Shown: positions 9,435-18,900, counted from the first letter of the stretch. The stretch: 64,000 bases of DNA from Propioniciclava soli (GCF_014858005.1 NZ_JACYOT010000006.1:124001-188000); one strand, 5' to 3'. A program made the numbers and translations. Notes: generated by a model not told the origin, from the letters alone.

Positions 9435-9490
9435 GGCATTTGGACCCGAGGGAATGGCGCCATGGCGCCATTCCCTCGGGTCCAAATGCC
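9435..9490. repeat. Dispersed palindrome, copy 1 (56 bp, perfect)
   Basis: Two 28-bp arms with no loop, centred on GGCGCCATGGCGCC. The left arm begins GGCATTTGGACCCGAGGG. Compared with copies 3 and 5, one base pair in each arm is changed in a matched way (GAGGG/CCCTC instead of GAGGA/TCCTC), so pairing is kept. It lies between convergent hemQ and the rhamnosidase gene, 46 bases past the rhamnosidase stop. It is likely a 3'-end hairpin or binding site; ORFs running through it are not real genes. Confidence 0.9.
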
Positions 9491-9536
9491 GATCACCAGC
9501 GCGCCCCCCACCCCCCCGAGGGCAGGGCAGGACGGG

Positions 9537-12299
9537 TCAGGCGGGGGAGGGGGCGGTGAAGGTGTGCCGGCCGTGCGCGACCACGGTCTCCTCGCCGCCC
9601 AGCACCACCCGGGCCGTCGCACCCACGGGCACGACCACGTCCAGGGTCAGGACGCCGTCGCTCACCGACCACGACGACGCCGCCGGGCCGTACGGCGTCA
9701 CGTGGACGGCCTCCGCGTGGGTCAGCCCCACAGGGTGCGGCGCGACGAGGATCTCCGCGTAGCCGGGTGCCGCCGGCGCCAGGCCGGCGACGTCGCGCTG
9801 CAGCCAGGCCGCCACGGCGCCCAGCGCGTAGTGGTTGAACGACGTCATCTCACCGGGGTTGATCGACCCGTCGGGCAGCATCGAGTCCCACCGCTCCCAC
9901 GTCGTCGTGGCGCCCATCGTCACGGCGTACAGCCACGACGGGCAGCCCGTCTCCAGCAGCAGGGCCGAGGCGGCGGCGTCCTGCCCGGTGGCCGTCAACG
10001 CCGCGCACACGACCGGCGTCCCGGCGAACCCGGTCGCCACCCGGCCCTCGGACTCCGCGACCTTCCGCGCCAAGTGCTCCCCGGCGCGGACGCGATCGTC
10101 CTCGCCCAGCACGTCGCACACGATGGCCAACGCGTAGGCCGTCTGGCTGTCCGAGCTCAGCCGGCCGTCGGGCTGCAGGTACGCGTCGCGGAAGGCCGCG
10201 GCGATGGCGTCCGCCAGCTCGCCGTAGCGCGACGCCTCGGCCTCCTTGCCCAGCGCGGCGGCCCACCGCGCCACGATGCGGGCCGACTGCGCGAAGTAGG
10301 CCGTGGCGACGAGGTACGGATCGGTCATGGCCTGCATGGGGTTCTCCGGCGGCGCGGAGGGGTCGAGCCAGTCGCCGAGCTGCATTCCCGAATCCCAGAC
10401 GTGGCCCTCCCCGGCCAAGGAGTCGACCAGGTCGACCCACTGCCGCGCCGACTCCCACTGGTCCTCCAGCAGCCGCCGGTCGCCGGTGGTCTCGTACAGC
10501 GTCCAGGGCGTGATCGTCGCGGCGTCGCCCCACACGGCGGCCGGACGCGGCGGCGTCCAGAACCCGCCGGGAATGACCGGGACGTACCAGGTCACCGTGC
10601 CGTGGGCCTGCTGTTCGAGCCACAGGTCGACGAGCCAACTGGCCAGCAGGCCGGTGGCGTCGTAGTGGAACGCGGCGGTCGGCGCGAAGGCGGCGACGTC
10701 ACCCGTCCAACCGAGACGCTCGTCGCGCTGGGGGCAGTCCGTGGGCAGCGCCACGAAGTTGCCGGTCATCGACCAGCGGGAGTTCTCGTGCAACCGGTCG
10801 ACCAGCGGTTCGGAGGACGCGAACCCGCCGAGCCGCTCCATCGTGGTGTGCAGCACGACGGCGCGCAGCGCATCCGGCTCGGGCTCGCCCGGCCACCCGG
10901 TGATCTCGGCGTAGCGGAAGCCGTGGATCGTGAACGCCGGCTCCCACTCCTCCCCGGCGTCGCCGCGGGTGGTGTAGGTGTCGGTCGCCGCCGCGCCGCG
11001 CAGGGGGCGGACGCCGAGCCGGCCGTTCTCGAGCACCTCGGCGTGCCGGATGCGGATCGTCGTGCCCGCCGGAGTGCCGTCGGGGAGGACGAAGCGCAGG
11101 CGTCCGGCGATGTTCTGGCCGAAGTCGACGAGCCAGACGTCGGGGTCGTCGGCCTCGATGCCGGGTGGCAGGAACCGTTCGGGTGCCGGGGACAGCCAGA
11201 TTGCGACCGGGGTCAGCTCGCCCTGCGTCTGCACGGGGGCGTCGAGGGGTGCCTCGAGCCGCGCGGCATCCGAGGGGTGGACGGCGACGGGCAGCCAGGT
11301 GCCACAGGGTTCGCCCGGGCGGGCCCAGGCGGTGGGGTCGTCGTCGGCGAGGCGGGCGTCGTAGGTCTCGCCCTCGTAGAGGCCGGTGAACAGAATGGGC
11401 CCGCCGCCGACCTGCCAGGCGTCGTCGGTCGCGACCACCGTGAGCGAGCCGTCGCCGTGGACGACCTCGAGCTGCAGGATCGCCGCCTGGTCGGCACCGT
11501 AGAGGTTGCGGTAGCCGCCGTCGAAGCCGATGTGGCCGCGATACCAGCCGTCGGCCAGCTCGGCAGCGAGGACGTTCGCGCCGGCAGCGAGCAGGTCGGT
11601 GACGTCGTAACTGCGGTGCAGGAGGCGCTCGCCGTAGACCGTCCAGCCCGGCACCAGCTCGTCGTCATCCACCCGCTCGCCGTTCAGCCAGGGGCGGATG
11701 AGTCCGTGCGCGGAGACGCGGAGCCGGGCGGCGGTGATGTCGCCGGGCAGATCGAAGGCGTGGCGGACGCGACTGGGCCGGCGGTCGGCGTCCGGGTTCT
11801 CGGGCCAGCTCGGGCCGACGGGCAGGGCCTGCCAGTCCTCGGCGGCCAAGATGCCGGTCTCGACGCTGATCGGATCCGACCACGGGCTCGTCACCTCGCC
11901 CTCGTCGCTGGTCCCGCTGACCCGGACGCGGACCGTGGCGGCCTCGCGCAGGGCCAGGGGCTCGTCGGGCCACGGCAGGTGGAGGGTGGCGGCGTTCGGC
12001 AGGGTGTGGGTGGTGGTGGACGCCTCCCCGCCGATCGGGCCGCAGGTCACCTCGACGGTCACCGACGCCAGCTGCCACCCGGCCGGGGCGCTCGGCACAT
12101 CGAAGGACAGCCGCGGCGTGGCGGTGGCGATGCCGAGGGCGTCGCCGGGGGGCAGGTGCTCGAAGCGCAGTCGCGTCGGCGTACCGAGCGGCCCGCGCGG
12201 ATCGGGGAGGTCCGCCGCGGTGGGGAACGGGGCGGGTTCCACCAGGTGGGCTCCCGGGGCGAGACCCGGGCGGCCTTCGGGAACGGTGACCTTCGGCAT
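9537..12299 (-). CDS. Alpha-L-rhamnosidase, GH78 family
   Basis: A 920-residue enzyme predicted to release terminal alpha-L-rhamnose from glycosides or glycans. The GH78 signature CPQRDERLGWTGD carries the expected general-acid Glu, and GATTTWERWD near residue 770 carries the base Glu. The N-terminal half holds the beta-sandwich domains seen in bacterial family members, followed by the (alpha/alpha)6 barrel and a C-terminal beta domain. No signal peptide is visible, so it probably acts inside the cell. ATG 12299 is selected because GAGGGAG lies six bases upstream; the GTG at 12323 would leave the ribosome-binding site inside the coding region. A -35/-10 promoter with an operator-like inverted repeat lies just upstream. 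Confidence 0.88.
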   Translation of the reverse strand: MPKVTVPEGRPGLAPGAHLVEPAPFPTAADLPDPRGPLGTPTRLRFEHLPPGDALGIATATPRLSFDVPSAPAGWQLASVTVEVTCGPIGGEASTTTHTLPNAATLHLPWPDEPLALREAATVRVRVSGTSDEGEVTSPWSDPISVETGILAAEDWQALPVGPSWPENPDADRRPSRVRHAFDLPGDITAARLRVSAHGLIRPWLNGERVDDDELVPGWTVYGERLLHRSYDVTDLLAAGANVLAAELADGWYRGHIGFDGGYRNLYGADQAAILQLEVVHGDGSLTVVATDDAWQVGGGPILFTGLYEGETYDARLADDDPTAWARPGEPCGTWLPVAVHPSDAARLEAPLDAPVQTQGELTPVAIWLSPAPERFLPPGIEADDPDVWLVDFGQNIAGRLRFVLPDGTPAGTTIRIRHAEVLENGRLGVRPLRGAAATDTYTTRGDAGEEWEPAFTIHGFRYAEITGWPGEPEPDALRAVVLHTTMERLGGFASSEPLVDRLHENSRWSMTGNFVALPTDCPQRDERLGWTGDVAAFAPTAAFHYDATGLLASWLVDLWLEQQAHGTVTWYVPVIPGGFWTPPRPAAVWGDAATITPWTLYETTGDRRLLEDQWESARQWVDLVDSLAGEGHVWDSGMQLGDWLDPSAPPENPMQAMTDPYLVATAYFAQSARIVARWAAALGKEAEASRYGELADAIAAAFRDAYLQPDGRLSSDSQTAYALAIVCDVLGEDDRVRAGEHLARKVAESEGRVATGFAGTPVVCAALTATGQDAAASALLLETGCPSWLYAVTMGATTTWERWDSMLPDGSINPGEMTSFNHYALGAVAAWLQRDVAGLAPAAPGYAEILVAPHPVGLTHAEAVHVTPYGPAASSWSVSDGVLTLDVVVPVGATARVVLGGEETVVAHGRHTFTAPSPA

Positions 12300-12339
12300 G
12301 TGCATCTCCCTCGTCGCAGACACGGTGGCGTCGAGGATG

Positions 12340-12368
12340 AGCCTAGCGGTGTCTGAAACGCTTCACAA
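12340..12368 (-). promoter_or_regulatory. Promoter and LacI-type operator of the rhamnosidase gene
   Basis: On the minus strand: -35 TTGTGA, a 17-bp spacer and -10 TAGGCT, giving a start about 34 bases before the ATG. The imperfect inverted repeat TGAAGCGTTTCA (12354-12365), centred on CG, overlaps the -35 and spacer. This arrangement and sequence resemble LacI-family repressor sites. No such regulator gene is next to it. Confidence 0.6.
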
Positions 12369-12451
12369 CGAAAGTCAGCAGTGCAGGAGCCCCCGCGTCC
12401 TGCCGCTGCCGAGAGCTCGGCGGTCACGCGGATTCCGCGTCCGCCCTCGTG

Positions 12452-14017
12452 TCAGCTCGGCGGAAGGATCGTGACACGGCGGTTGAGGGCCTTGCCGGTT
12501 TCGGTCGTGTTCGGGGCGATGGGATCGGCTTCGCCCTTGCCGTCCACGGCGAAGGTGTAGCCGTCGCCCAAGAGCGGGGCGAGGGCGTCCGCGACGGCCT
12601 GGGCGCGGCGGCGCGACAGGTCCAGGTTGTCGGAGCTGGAGCCGTCCGCGTCGGTGTGGCCGGTGAGGGTGAGTTGGCCCGGGTTGTCGAAGCCCTGGAT
12701 CTGCTCGGCCACCTGGGTGAGCACCGCGTTGGCCTCGGGTGTGAGCGTCGCCTCGTTGTAGGCGAACAGGACGGTGGTGTCGAGGTCGAGCTGTTGCCCG
12801 CTGGTGGTGATCGCATCCTCGGTGACGACGTCGACGAGGGGCAAGACGGCCTTCTCGGCCTGGTCCGGGCGGGCGGCCACGGCCAGCGCTTCCGCCGGGA
12901 TCTCGGGCCAAGGGCCGCCGAGGACGGGGAACGGGTCGTCGGCGTTCGGGATGGTCGGGGTCAAGGGGCCGTCCTCGACAGGGACGTCCTGGATGGCCTG
13001 CTGGCCACCAATGATGACGTCCACCCGGGTGACGTTCTCGGGCAGGCCGGGCATGGCTGCCCAGCACGTGCGAGCCACCTCGCCGTCGACGGTCACGTCG
13101 CCGGGAGAACACACCTGAGCCCGGTACGCGTCGAAGGCCACCGTGTGGGCCTGGTGGTTGGCATGGTCGACCACCCCCATGGTGAGCGGCCAACTCTGCC
13201 GGCCGCCCACCGCGTACGCGAGGACGGTGCTGCCCCCGCCGAAGGTGGCGAGGTTCTGGGGTTCGGAGCCCTCGGGCAGGACGGCGGAGTAGTAGAGGAC
13301 GGTGGCGTCCTCGACCCGGCGGACCCCGTGCACGGTCACCGTGACGGGGACGGGGTTGTCGGCGTCGTTGGGGTCGGCGTACGTCACCTGGCCGAGGGCG
13401 GGGATGTCGGCCGTGCCCTCCGGGGCGGTAGCCGGGCCGCGCACCACGGGCACGGAGACGGTGTCGTCCGACAGCGGGCTGAGGACTTCAACCTCGGTGA
13501 CGCTGGCCGGCAGCGGGGCGAACAGGGCGAACATGCCCCGTGGCGCGGCCAGCAGGGTGTAGGGCTGGCCGACCAGGGCCATCCGGTCGTGGAGATTCGC
13601 GACGTTGTTGTACATCACCGTCTTCGCGGGCCAGTAGACGCCGTCACCGGCTCGCAGGGCGGGTGCCCACTCGTTGGTGCTGCGGAGTCGGTCGTCGAAG
13701 TCCGCCTGGAAGTCGGGATGGGTGAGGGCGAAGGTCACCACCGTCGAGGCGTCCGTGACGCGCACCTCCAGGATGTCCAGGGTGGCCCCGGTCAGGCTGC
13801 CCTCGCCCTGCAGCGGGATGCTGGCGAGCACGGTGGTCAGCGGTTCGGCCCCCTGACGCACCAGTTCGGTGGCCGAGGACGCGTCCACGGCCGTGGGTGT
13901 GGCGGGTGCGGTGGCACTCGGTGCGGGCGTGGACGTGGCTGGGTCGGTGGGAGTGGGGCCCGTGGTGCAGGCGGCCAGGGCTGCCAGGGCCACGAGCGAG
14001 GAGGCGAGACGCTTCAC
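12452..14017 (-). CDS. Lipoprotein with C-terminal OmpA-like domain
   Basis: A 521-residue predicted lipoprotein. The signal peptide ends in a lipobox LAALAAC with the lipidated Cys at residue 17, followed by a Thr/Pro/Ala-rich linker. The middle (about 50-390) is a long all-beta-looking region I do not recognise. The last 120 residues are an OmpA/MotB domain, with FAYNEATLTPEA and LTGHTDADGSSSDNLDLSRRR, a fold that binds diaminopimelate-type peptidoglycan. It probably tethers the membrane to the wall or senses wall state. GTG 14017 follows AGGAAGGA at eight bases, and TATGCT at 14048-14053 is a likely -10. A three-base-shifted reading past 14017 is not coding. Confidence 0.8.
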   Translation of the reverse strand: MKRLASSLVALAALAACTTGPTPTDPATSTPAPSATAPATPTAVDASSATELVRQGAEPLTTVLASIPLQGEGSLTGATLDILEVRVTDASTVVTFALTHPDFQADFDDRLRSTNEWAPALRAGDGVYWPAKTVMYNNVANLHDRMALVGQPYTLLAAPRGMFALFAPLPASVTEVEVLSPLSDDTVSVPVVRGPATAPEGTADIPALGQVTYADPNDADNPVPVTVTVHGVRRVEDATVLYYSAVLPEGSEPQNLATFGGGSTVLAYAVGGRQSWPLTMGVVDHANHQAHTVAFDAYRAQVCSPGDVTVDGEVARTCWAAMPGLPENVTRVDVIIGGQQAIQDVPVEDGPLTPTIPNADDPFPVLGGPWPEIPAEALAVAARPDQAEKAVLPLVDVVTEDAITTSGQQLDLDTTVLFAYNEATLTPEANAVLTQVAEQIQGFDNPGQLTLTGHTDADGSSSDNLDLSRRRAQAVADALAPLLGDGYTFAVDGKGEADPIAPNTTETGKALNRRVTILPPS

Positions 14018-14090
14018 GACGGGGGTCCTTCCTGGGGGTTCGTGGCCAGCATAGGCAGTCTCTCCGGGTGCTCCGATGGGTCGGTGCCGA

Positions 14091-14690
14091 TCAGGCGAGG
14101 TCGTCGGCGCGCCACAGGTGCGCGCAGGCGCGCAGGTCGCGCGCCATGTCCTGCAACCGGGCGGCGCGCTCCACCGTGTCGTGCCCTGAGGCGAGATCGG
14201 CGCGTCCGGCCGCGACGACGTGGCAGAGCGCCGCGGCACGCTCCAGCGCGATCGCGAAATCACCGGTGAACGCGCCACGCAGGATCTCGTCGGCCACACG
14301 CCGCACCTCGTCGGGGCCCGTCGGGTCCACCCCCGCGACGGCGTGATTGGGTTCGGTGAACCGGACGCCGGCCGCGTACTCCCGCGCGGCGCCGTCCGAG
14401 TCGGCGCGGACCCACTCGCGCAGCACGTACAACCGGTAGAGCGCACCGGGCAGGCTGCGGGCGGGACGCTGCGCCCACAGGTCGGCCACCGTCGGGAGAC
14501 CCACGTCGTCGACGATCGCGACGAGCCGAGCGGTGACAGCCGGGTCGTCCGCGGCGCGTCCGGCGCGCACCAGCACGGCCGCCGTCTCGTGCGCGGCGTG
14601 CAGCTCACCGATGGGGTCCGAGCCCTCGCCCATCTCCTCCAGGACGGCGGGGTCGCGGAAGGCGGGGCGGTGGTAGCGGCGCGGACTCAC
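14091..14690 (-). CDS. Hypothetical actinobacterial protein
   Basis: I do not recognise the family. It has 199 residues, is soluble and rich in Ala and charged residues with a mostly helical pattern, and has no signal peptide or membrane segment. ASGHDTVERAARLQDMARDL at the end is strongly helical. The GTG start is supported by a -10-like TAGCCT six bases upstream, which would make the message leaderless. It follows the membrane-protein gene at 14700 by nine bases, so it may also be read from that transcript. Confidence 0.6.
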   Translation of the reverse strand: MSPRRYHRPAFRDPAVLEEMGEGSDPIGELHAAHETAAVLVRAGRAADDPAVTARLVAIVDDVGLPTVADLWAQRPARSLPGALYRLYVLREWVRADSDGAAREYAAGVRFTEPNHAVAGVDPTGPDEVRRVADEILRGAFTGDFAIALERAAALCHVVAAGRADLASGHDTVERAARLQDMARDLRACAHLWRADDLA

Positions 14691-14696
14691 CCGACA

Positions 14697-14702
14697 AGGC
14701 TA
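14697..14702 (-). promoter_or_regulatory. -10 element of the 14091-14690 gene (leaderless start)
   Basis: TAGCCT on the minus strand, six bases before the GTG. It overlaps the TAG stop of the preceding gene. Confidence 0.45.
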
Positions 14703-15317
14703 GCGAGCCAGCGGACGCCCGGCCGACCTGCGCCGGCGCCGTGGCCGGCGGACGCCGGCGTGGACGAGCTGCAGCTCGGCCAGCTGCTCCGCCACCTCGG
14801 AATTCCCCGACCGCCAGGCGGCCATGGGGTCGGCCGCCACGGTGCGCAGCTCGGCGATCGGGAGCGTCGCCAGCGCGCGCAGGGCCAGCAGGTCGGTGCC
14901 GTCGACGGTCTCGACGAGACCCAGCACCTCGCTCGCCCGCCGCGAGAACGCGAGACGGCGGGGGAGCCAGAACAGCATCAGGAGCACGACCGGCACGAGG
15001 AACGTCAGCCAGCCGGCGACGGTGGCGGTGGTCTCGATCGCGTTGACCTGCTCCTGGGCGGACGCCATCAGCCCGGCCACGGTGCCCGACAGGCCGGTGA
15101 ACGGCTGGCTCAGTCCGTCGCCCACCACCGGCAGCCCGTCGGCCTGCCTGGCGATCTCATCCAACTGGGAGCGGACGCCCCCGCCCACCGCGACCGTCTG
15201 CCGGGCCGGCTCGGCGACCGAACGGACCACGCCATCGGTGACGCGGCCGGCGAACCACCACCCGATCGTCCAGACCAGCACGAAGGCGTCGAACACGATC
15301 TGGCGAACGAGCTTCAT
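14700..15317 (-). CDS. Hypothetical membrane protein
   Basis: A 205-residue protein with two hydrophobic segments, near residues 5-25 and 95-115, separated by a soluble region that may be outside the cell. The cytoplasmic tail ends in an Arg-rich stretch (RRPRRRRRSAGRP). I cannot name a family. The start is uncertain: ATG at 15317 places the first membrane segment at the N-terminus, but in-frame ATGs at 15341, 15350 and 15353 exist and none has a good ribosome-binding site. Confidence 0.55.
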   Translation of the reverse strand: MKLVRQIVFDAFVLVWTIGWWFAGRVTDGVVRSVAEPARQTVAVGGGVRSQLDEIARQADGLPVVGDGLSQPFTGLSGTVAGLMASAQEQVNAIETTATVAGWLTFLVPVVLLMLFWLPRRLAFSRRASEVLGLVETVDGTDLLALRALATLPIAELRTVAADPMAAWRSGNSEVAEQLAELQLVHAGVRRPRRRRRSAGRPLAR

Positions 15318-15393
15318 TGAGGGGCGTGCATAGAACCGCATGGGTTTCATCATGGCCCCGGACGTGTCCAAGCCCACGGCGCAGCGCGGCCGA

Positions 15394-16674
15394 TCAGATG
15401 AGGAGGCGGTAGAACGGGCTGTCGGGGGAGACAACCTCCACGCGCATGGGGCTGGCGTCCATGCGGGCGCGCAGCGCGTCGTAGGTCGCCGGATCGCCGA
15501 GCTCGACGCCGACCAACGCGGGCCCGACCTCCCGGTTCGACTTCTTCACGTACTCGAAGTGCGTGATGTCGTCCTCGGGGCCGAGCACCTCGTCGAGGAA
15601 GCGCCGCAGGGCACCGGGCTCCTGGGGGAAGTTCACCAGGAAGTAGTGCTTGCGGCCTTCGTGGATGAGCGAGCGCTCCACGATCTCGGCGTAGCGCGAG
15701 ACGTCGTTGTTGCCGCCGGACACGACCGCGACCACCACCTCGTCGGGGCGGGGCCGCACGCGCTGCAGGGCCGTGGTGGCCATCGCGCCGGCGGGCTCGG
15801 CGATGATGCCCTCGGTCTGGTAGAGCTCCAGCATCTCGGTGCAGATCGCGCCCTCCGGCACGGTCATCATCTGCGGGCCGAGCTCGCGCGCGATCTGGAA
15901 CGTGACGTCTCCCGCGCGGCGCACGGCTGCTCCGTCGACGAACGTGTCGATGGACGGCAGGGTGGTCGGACGCCCGGCGTCCAGCGCCGCCGCCAGGCAG
16001 GCCGCCCCGACCGGCTCGACGCCCACGACGCGGGTGTGCGGGCTGTGCTGGGCCAGCCAGGTCGCCGAACCGGCGAGCAGCCCGCCCCCGCCCACCGGCA
16101 GGTACACCGCGTCGGGTTCCCGCTCGAGCTGGTCGACGAACTCGCGTGCCACGGTGCCCTGGCCTGCGATCGTGCGCGGATGGTCGAAGGCCGGCACCTT
16201 CGTGGCCCCCGAGGACTCGGCCTCCGCGGTGGCGAGCGAGAACGCCTCGTCGTAGGTGTCACCGGCCACCACCAACTCGACGAACGCGCCACCGAAATGG
16301 CGCATCCGGGCCCGCTTCTGCCGCGGTGTGGTGGAGGGCACGAAGATGCGGCCCCGGATGCCAAGGGCTGCGCACGCCATGGCGACGCCCTGGCCGTGGT
16401 TGCCCGCGGACGCCGCGATGACGCCGGCCTCGCGCTCGGCGGCGTCGAGCTGGGCGATGAAGTTGTAGGCGCCACGGATCTTGTAGCTGCGGACGGGCTG
16501 CAGGTCCTCCCGCTTGAGCCAGACCTGGGCGCCGGTCAGCGTCGAGAGCCGCTCGTCGTACTGCAGCGGGGTCTCGGAGATGACACCCGCCAACCGGCGG
16601 GCCGCGTCGTCAATGTCGACCGCCGACACCAGCGGGCGCTGGTCGGTGGGCGGCAGAGTTCGCGGGGACGTCAC
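15394..16674 (-). CDS. ilvA: Threonine ammonia-lyase (biosynthetic)
   Basis: A PLP enzyme that deaminates threonine to 2-oxobutanoate, the first step to isoleucine. It has 426 residues. The PLP lysine is in VRSYKIRGAYNF, the phosphate-binding loop is PVGGGGLLAG, and SAGNHGQGVA is the substrate loop. The C-terminal 90 residues (KHYFLVNFPQEPGALRRFLD) form an ACT-like regulatory domain, so isoleucine feedback is likely. GTG 16674 is the start giving a normal N-terminus; CACAAT six bases upstream may be its -10. It stands alone between unrelated genes. Confidence 0.92.
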   Translation of the reverse strand: MTSPRTLPPTDQRPLVSAVDIDDAARRLAGVISETPLQYDERLSTLTGAQVWLKREDLQPVRSYKIRGAYNFIAQLDAAEREAGVIAASAGNHGQGVAMACAALGIRGRIFVPSTTPRQKRARMRHFGGAFVELVVAGDTYDEAFSLATAEAESSGATKVPAFDHPRTIAGQGTVAREFVDQLEREPDAVYLPVGGGGLLAGSATWLAQHSPHTRVVGVEPVGAACLAAALDAGRPTTLPSIDTFVDGAAVRRAGDVTFQIARELGPQMMTVPEGAICTEMLELYQTEGIIAEPAGAMATTALQRVRPRPDEVVVAVVSGGNNDVSRYAEIVERSLIHEGRKHYFLVNFPQEPGALRRFLDEVLGPEDDITHFEYVKKSNREVGPALVGVELGDPATYDALRARMDASPMRVEVVSPDSPFYRLLI

Positions 16675-16783
16675 CTCGCCATTGTGCCGCGCCCCGGCCC
16701 ACCCCGCACCAGCGCTCGCCCGTTGTGCCCGCGCCAGGGACGGGGCCGGGTGCGGGATCACCCGGGTGCCAGCGCGACTCCGC

Positions 16784-18388
16784 TCAGGCCCGCTTGCGCG
16801 CCGGGCGGGCGGGGAGCGGGTGCGTGGCGTCGACGACCTCCTCGAGGCCGGGCTCCGGGCGCAGCAGTTCGTCCTGCTCCGGCAGCCTCGGGGCGGACGC
16901 GTCCGCCGGCGCGTCGTCAGCGACCACGCGGCCCACCAAGGTCGGGACGCCCGCGGCGTCCGCCACCAGCTCGGGGGCGGCCACCTGGCGCAGCGGCTCC
17001 TCCACGGTGCCCAGCGGCGCGAGCTCCGCATCGGTCACGTTGAGGTCGCGGAAGCGCCGGGCCGTGACGAGCACCCGGGTCTCCAGGGAACCGACGGTGG
17101 CGTTGTACGCCTTCACCGCCGAGCCCAACGCACGGCCCAGCCGATCGACGTTGCCGCCCATCGTGCCCAGCCGGTCGTACAGCTCGCGGCCCAGCTGCGA
17201 CACCTCCGCCGCAGACTCCGCCAGCTTCGCCTGCTTCCAGCCGTAGGCGACGGCCCGCAGCAGGGCGATCAGGGTGGACGGCGTCGCCACCACGATGTTG
17301 CGCGCGCTGGCGTACTCCTGCAGATCGGGGATCAGCCGCATCGCCTCGAACCCCAACGCCTCGTTGGGCACGAACATGACGACGAACTCCGGCGTGCCCG
17401 GATCGGCCTTCCAGTAGTTCTTGCCACCCAGGGCGTCCACGTGGCTGCGCACGTTGCGCGCAAACTGCGCCAAGTGGTGCTCGCGGTCGCGCTCGTCCTC
17501 GGTCTCCTGCGCGTCCAGGAATGCCGAGAGCGGCACCTTGGCGTCCACGTACACGAACTTGCCCTCGGCGAGGGTCACCTTGAGGTCGGGGCGGATCACC
17601 CGGTCCTCCGACGTCGTCGTCGTCGACTGCTGCACGAAGTCGCAGTACTCGACCATGCCAGCCACCTCGGCCACCCGCTTGAGCTGCAGCTCGCCCCAGG
17701 CGCCGCGGACGTGCGGCTTGCGCAGCGCGGTCGACAACGCGTGGGTCTCCTTGCGCAGCTGCTCGCCGGTGAACTGCACGGCGCGCACCTGCTGGGCCAG
17801 CTCGGTCGCCATCGTCACGCGGGCCTGCTCCACCTCGCCCAACCGGGCGTCGAACTTCGCCAGACTCTCCTTGATCGGGGCCATGAGCATCTCGGTCTGG
17901 CGCAGCCGCGCCTCGGCGCTGGCGTCCACCTTGCGGCCCTGCTCGTCGAGCGCCTGGCCCGAGAGCACCTTGAACTCCTTGACCAGCGCGTCACGGTCGG
18001 CCGCGATCTCGGCGGCGCGGGCCAGCGCGGTGTCGCGCTCGGCCACCGCGGACGTCCGGCGTGCCTCGAGGGACGCTACTTGGGCCAATGCCGCCGCTGC
18101 CTCGGAGCGCGCCTCGGCCGCCGCCGTCCGCTCCTCCGCGATGCCCCGGCGCGCGCGCTCGGCGTCCGCCTGCGCCTCGCGGACGCGCAGCTCGGCGCCG
18201 GCGTGCTCGGCGCGAGCGCGCTCTGCCTCGGCCCGCGCGGACGCTTCGGCCGCGCGCAGCCGGTCGGCGGCCGCCGCGTCCTCGACCACCTCGACCGCGG
18301 CGGAGCGGCGCAGCACCAGCCAGGCGCCCAGCCCACCGAGCGCCACGCCGACCAGCAGGGCCACGAGAAGGATGCCTACGTTCTCCAT
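16784..18388 (-). CDS. rmuC: DNA recombination protein RmuC homologue
   Basis: A 534-residue protein with an N-terminal membrane anchor (residues 5-26), a long Ala/Glu/Arg-rich coiled coil (about 35-190), and the conserved RmuC domain (about 220-450), including ALRKPHVRGAWGELQLKRVAE and FVVMFVPNEAL. The RmuC domain belongs to the PD-(D/E)xK-like nuclease group and limits rearrangements at inverted repeats in E. coli. That role is of interest here because the window carries many long palindromes. ATG 18388 begins directly at the anchor. Confidence 0.9.
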   Translation of the reverse strand: MENVGILLVALLVGVALGGLGAWLVLRRSAAVEVVEDAAAADRLRAAEASARAEAERARAEHAGAELRVREAQADAERARRGIAEERTAAAEARSEAAAALAQVASLEARRTSAVAERDTALARAAEIAADRDALVKEFKVLSGQALDEQGRKVDASAEARLRQTEMLMAPIKESLAKFDARLGEVEQARVTMATELAQQVRAVQFTGEQLRKETHALSTALRKPHVRGAWGELQLKRVAEVAGMVEYCDFVQQSTTTTSEDRVIRPDLKVTLAEGKFVYVDAKVPLSAFLDAQETEDERDREHHLAQFARNVRSHVDALGGKNYWKADPGTPEFVVMFVPNEALGFEAMRLIPDLQEYASARNIVVATPSTLIALLRAVAYGWKQAKLAESAAEVSQLGRELYDRLGTMGGNVDRLGRALGSAVKAYNATVGSLETRVLVTARRFRDLNVTDAELAPLGTVEEPLRQVAAPELVADAAGVPTLVGRVVADDAPADASAPRLPEQDELLRPEPGLEEVVDATHPLPARPARKRA

Positions 18389-18471
18389 GTTTCGATCCTC
18401 GCAGGCCCCTCTGACAATTTTCCGACGCCCCCGCCGACGTCGCCCGAACGGGGCGGCAGATCGCCGGCAGA

Positions 18472-18894
18472 TCAGTGCGCAGGGGCGTCCAGACGCCGGC
18501 CGAGGACGACGACATCCTGCTCCTCGTACCCGAGCCGGGCGTAGAAGGTCAGCACCTCGGTGTTCGCGGTGCGCACCATGAACTGCACCTTCGGCAGGTC
18601 GTGGGCCACCAGCCAGCCCTCGGCCGCCGCCATCAGCGCCCGACCGATGCCCTCACCCCGGCGCCCGGGGTCGGCGGCGAGGTAGTAGACCCAGCCGCGG
18701 TGGCCGTCCCCGCCGACCATGACGGTCCCCACGAGCGCCTCCCCGTCGCGTACGCCCAACACCGTCGACGAGGGGCCGGCGAGGGCACGGGCATAGTCCG
18801 CGTGCGCGTCGTTCCAGGGGCGGGTCAGGTTGCAGGCCCCCCAGAGCGCGACCGTGGCGTCGGCGTCCGCGGGGGTGAGGGTCACGACATCCAT
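18472..18894 (-). CDS. GNAT-family N-acetyltransferase (YpeA-like)
   Basis: A 140-residue single-domain GNAT. The acetyl-CoA loop is DPGRRGEGIGRALM (about residues 76-89), and the beta-bulge strand GWVYYLAA precedes it. The C-terminal FYARLGYEEQDVVVLGRRL resembles YpeA/RimI-like members. The substrate is unknown. It is divergent from the M18 peptidase gene with 33 bases between starts. TAAGCT six bases before the ATG predicts a leaderless transcript. Confidence 0.8.
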   Translation of the reverse strand: MDVVTLTPADADATVALWGACNLTRPWNDAHADYARALAGPSSTVLGVRDGEALVGTVMVGGDGHRGWVYYLAADPGRRGEGIGRALMAAAEGWLVAHDLPKVQFMVRTANTEVLTFYARLGYEEQDVVVLGRRLDAPAH

Positions 18895-18900
18895 GGCGCG

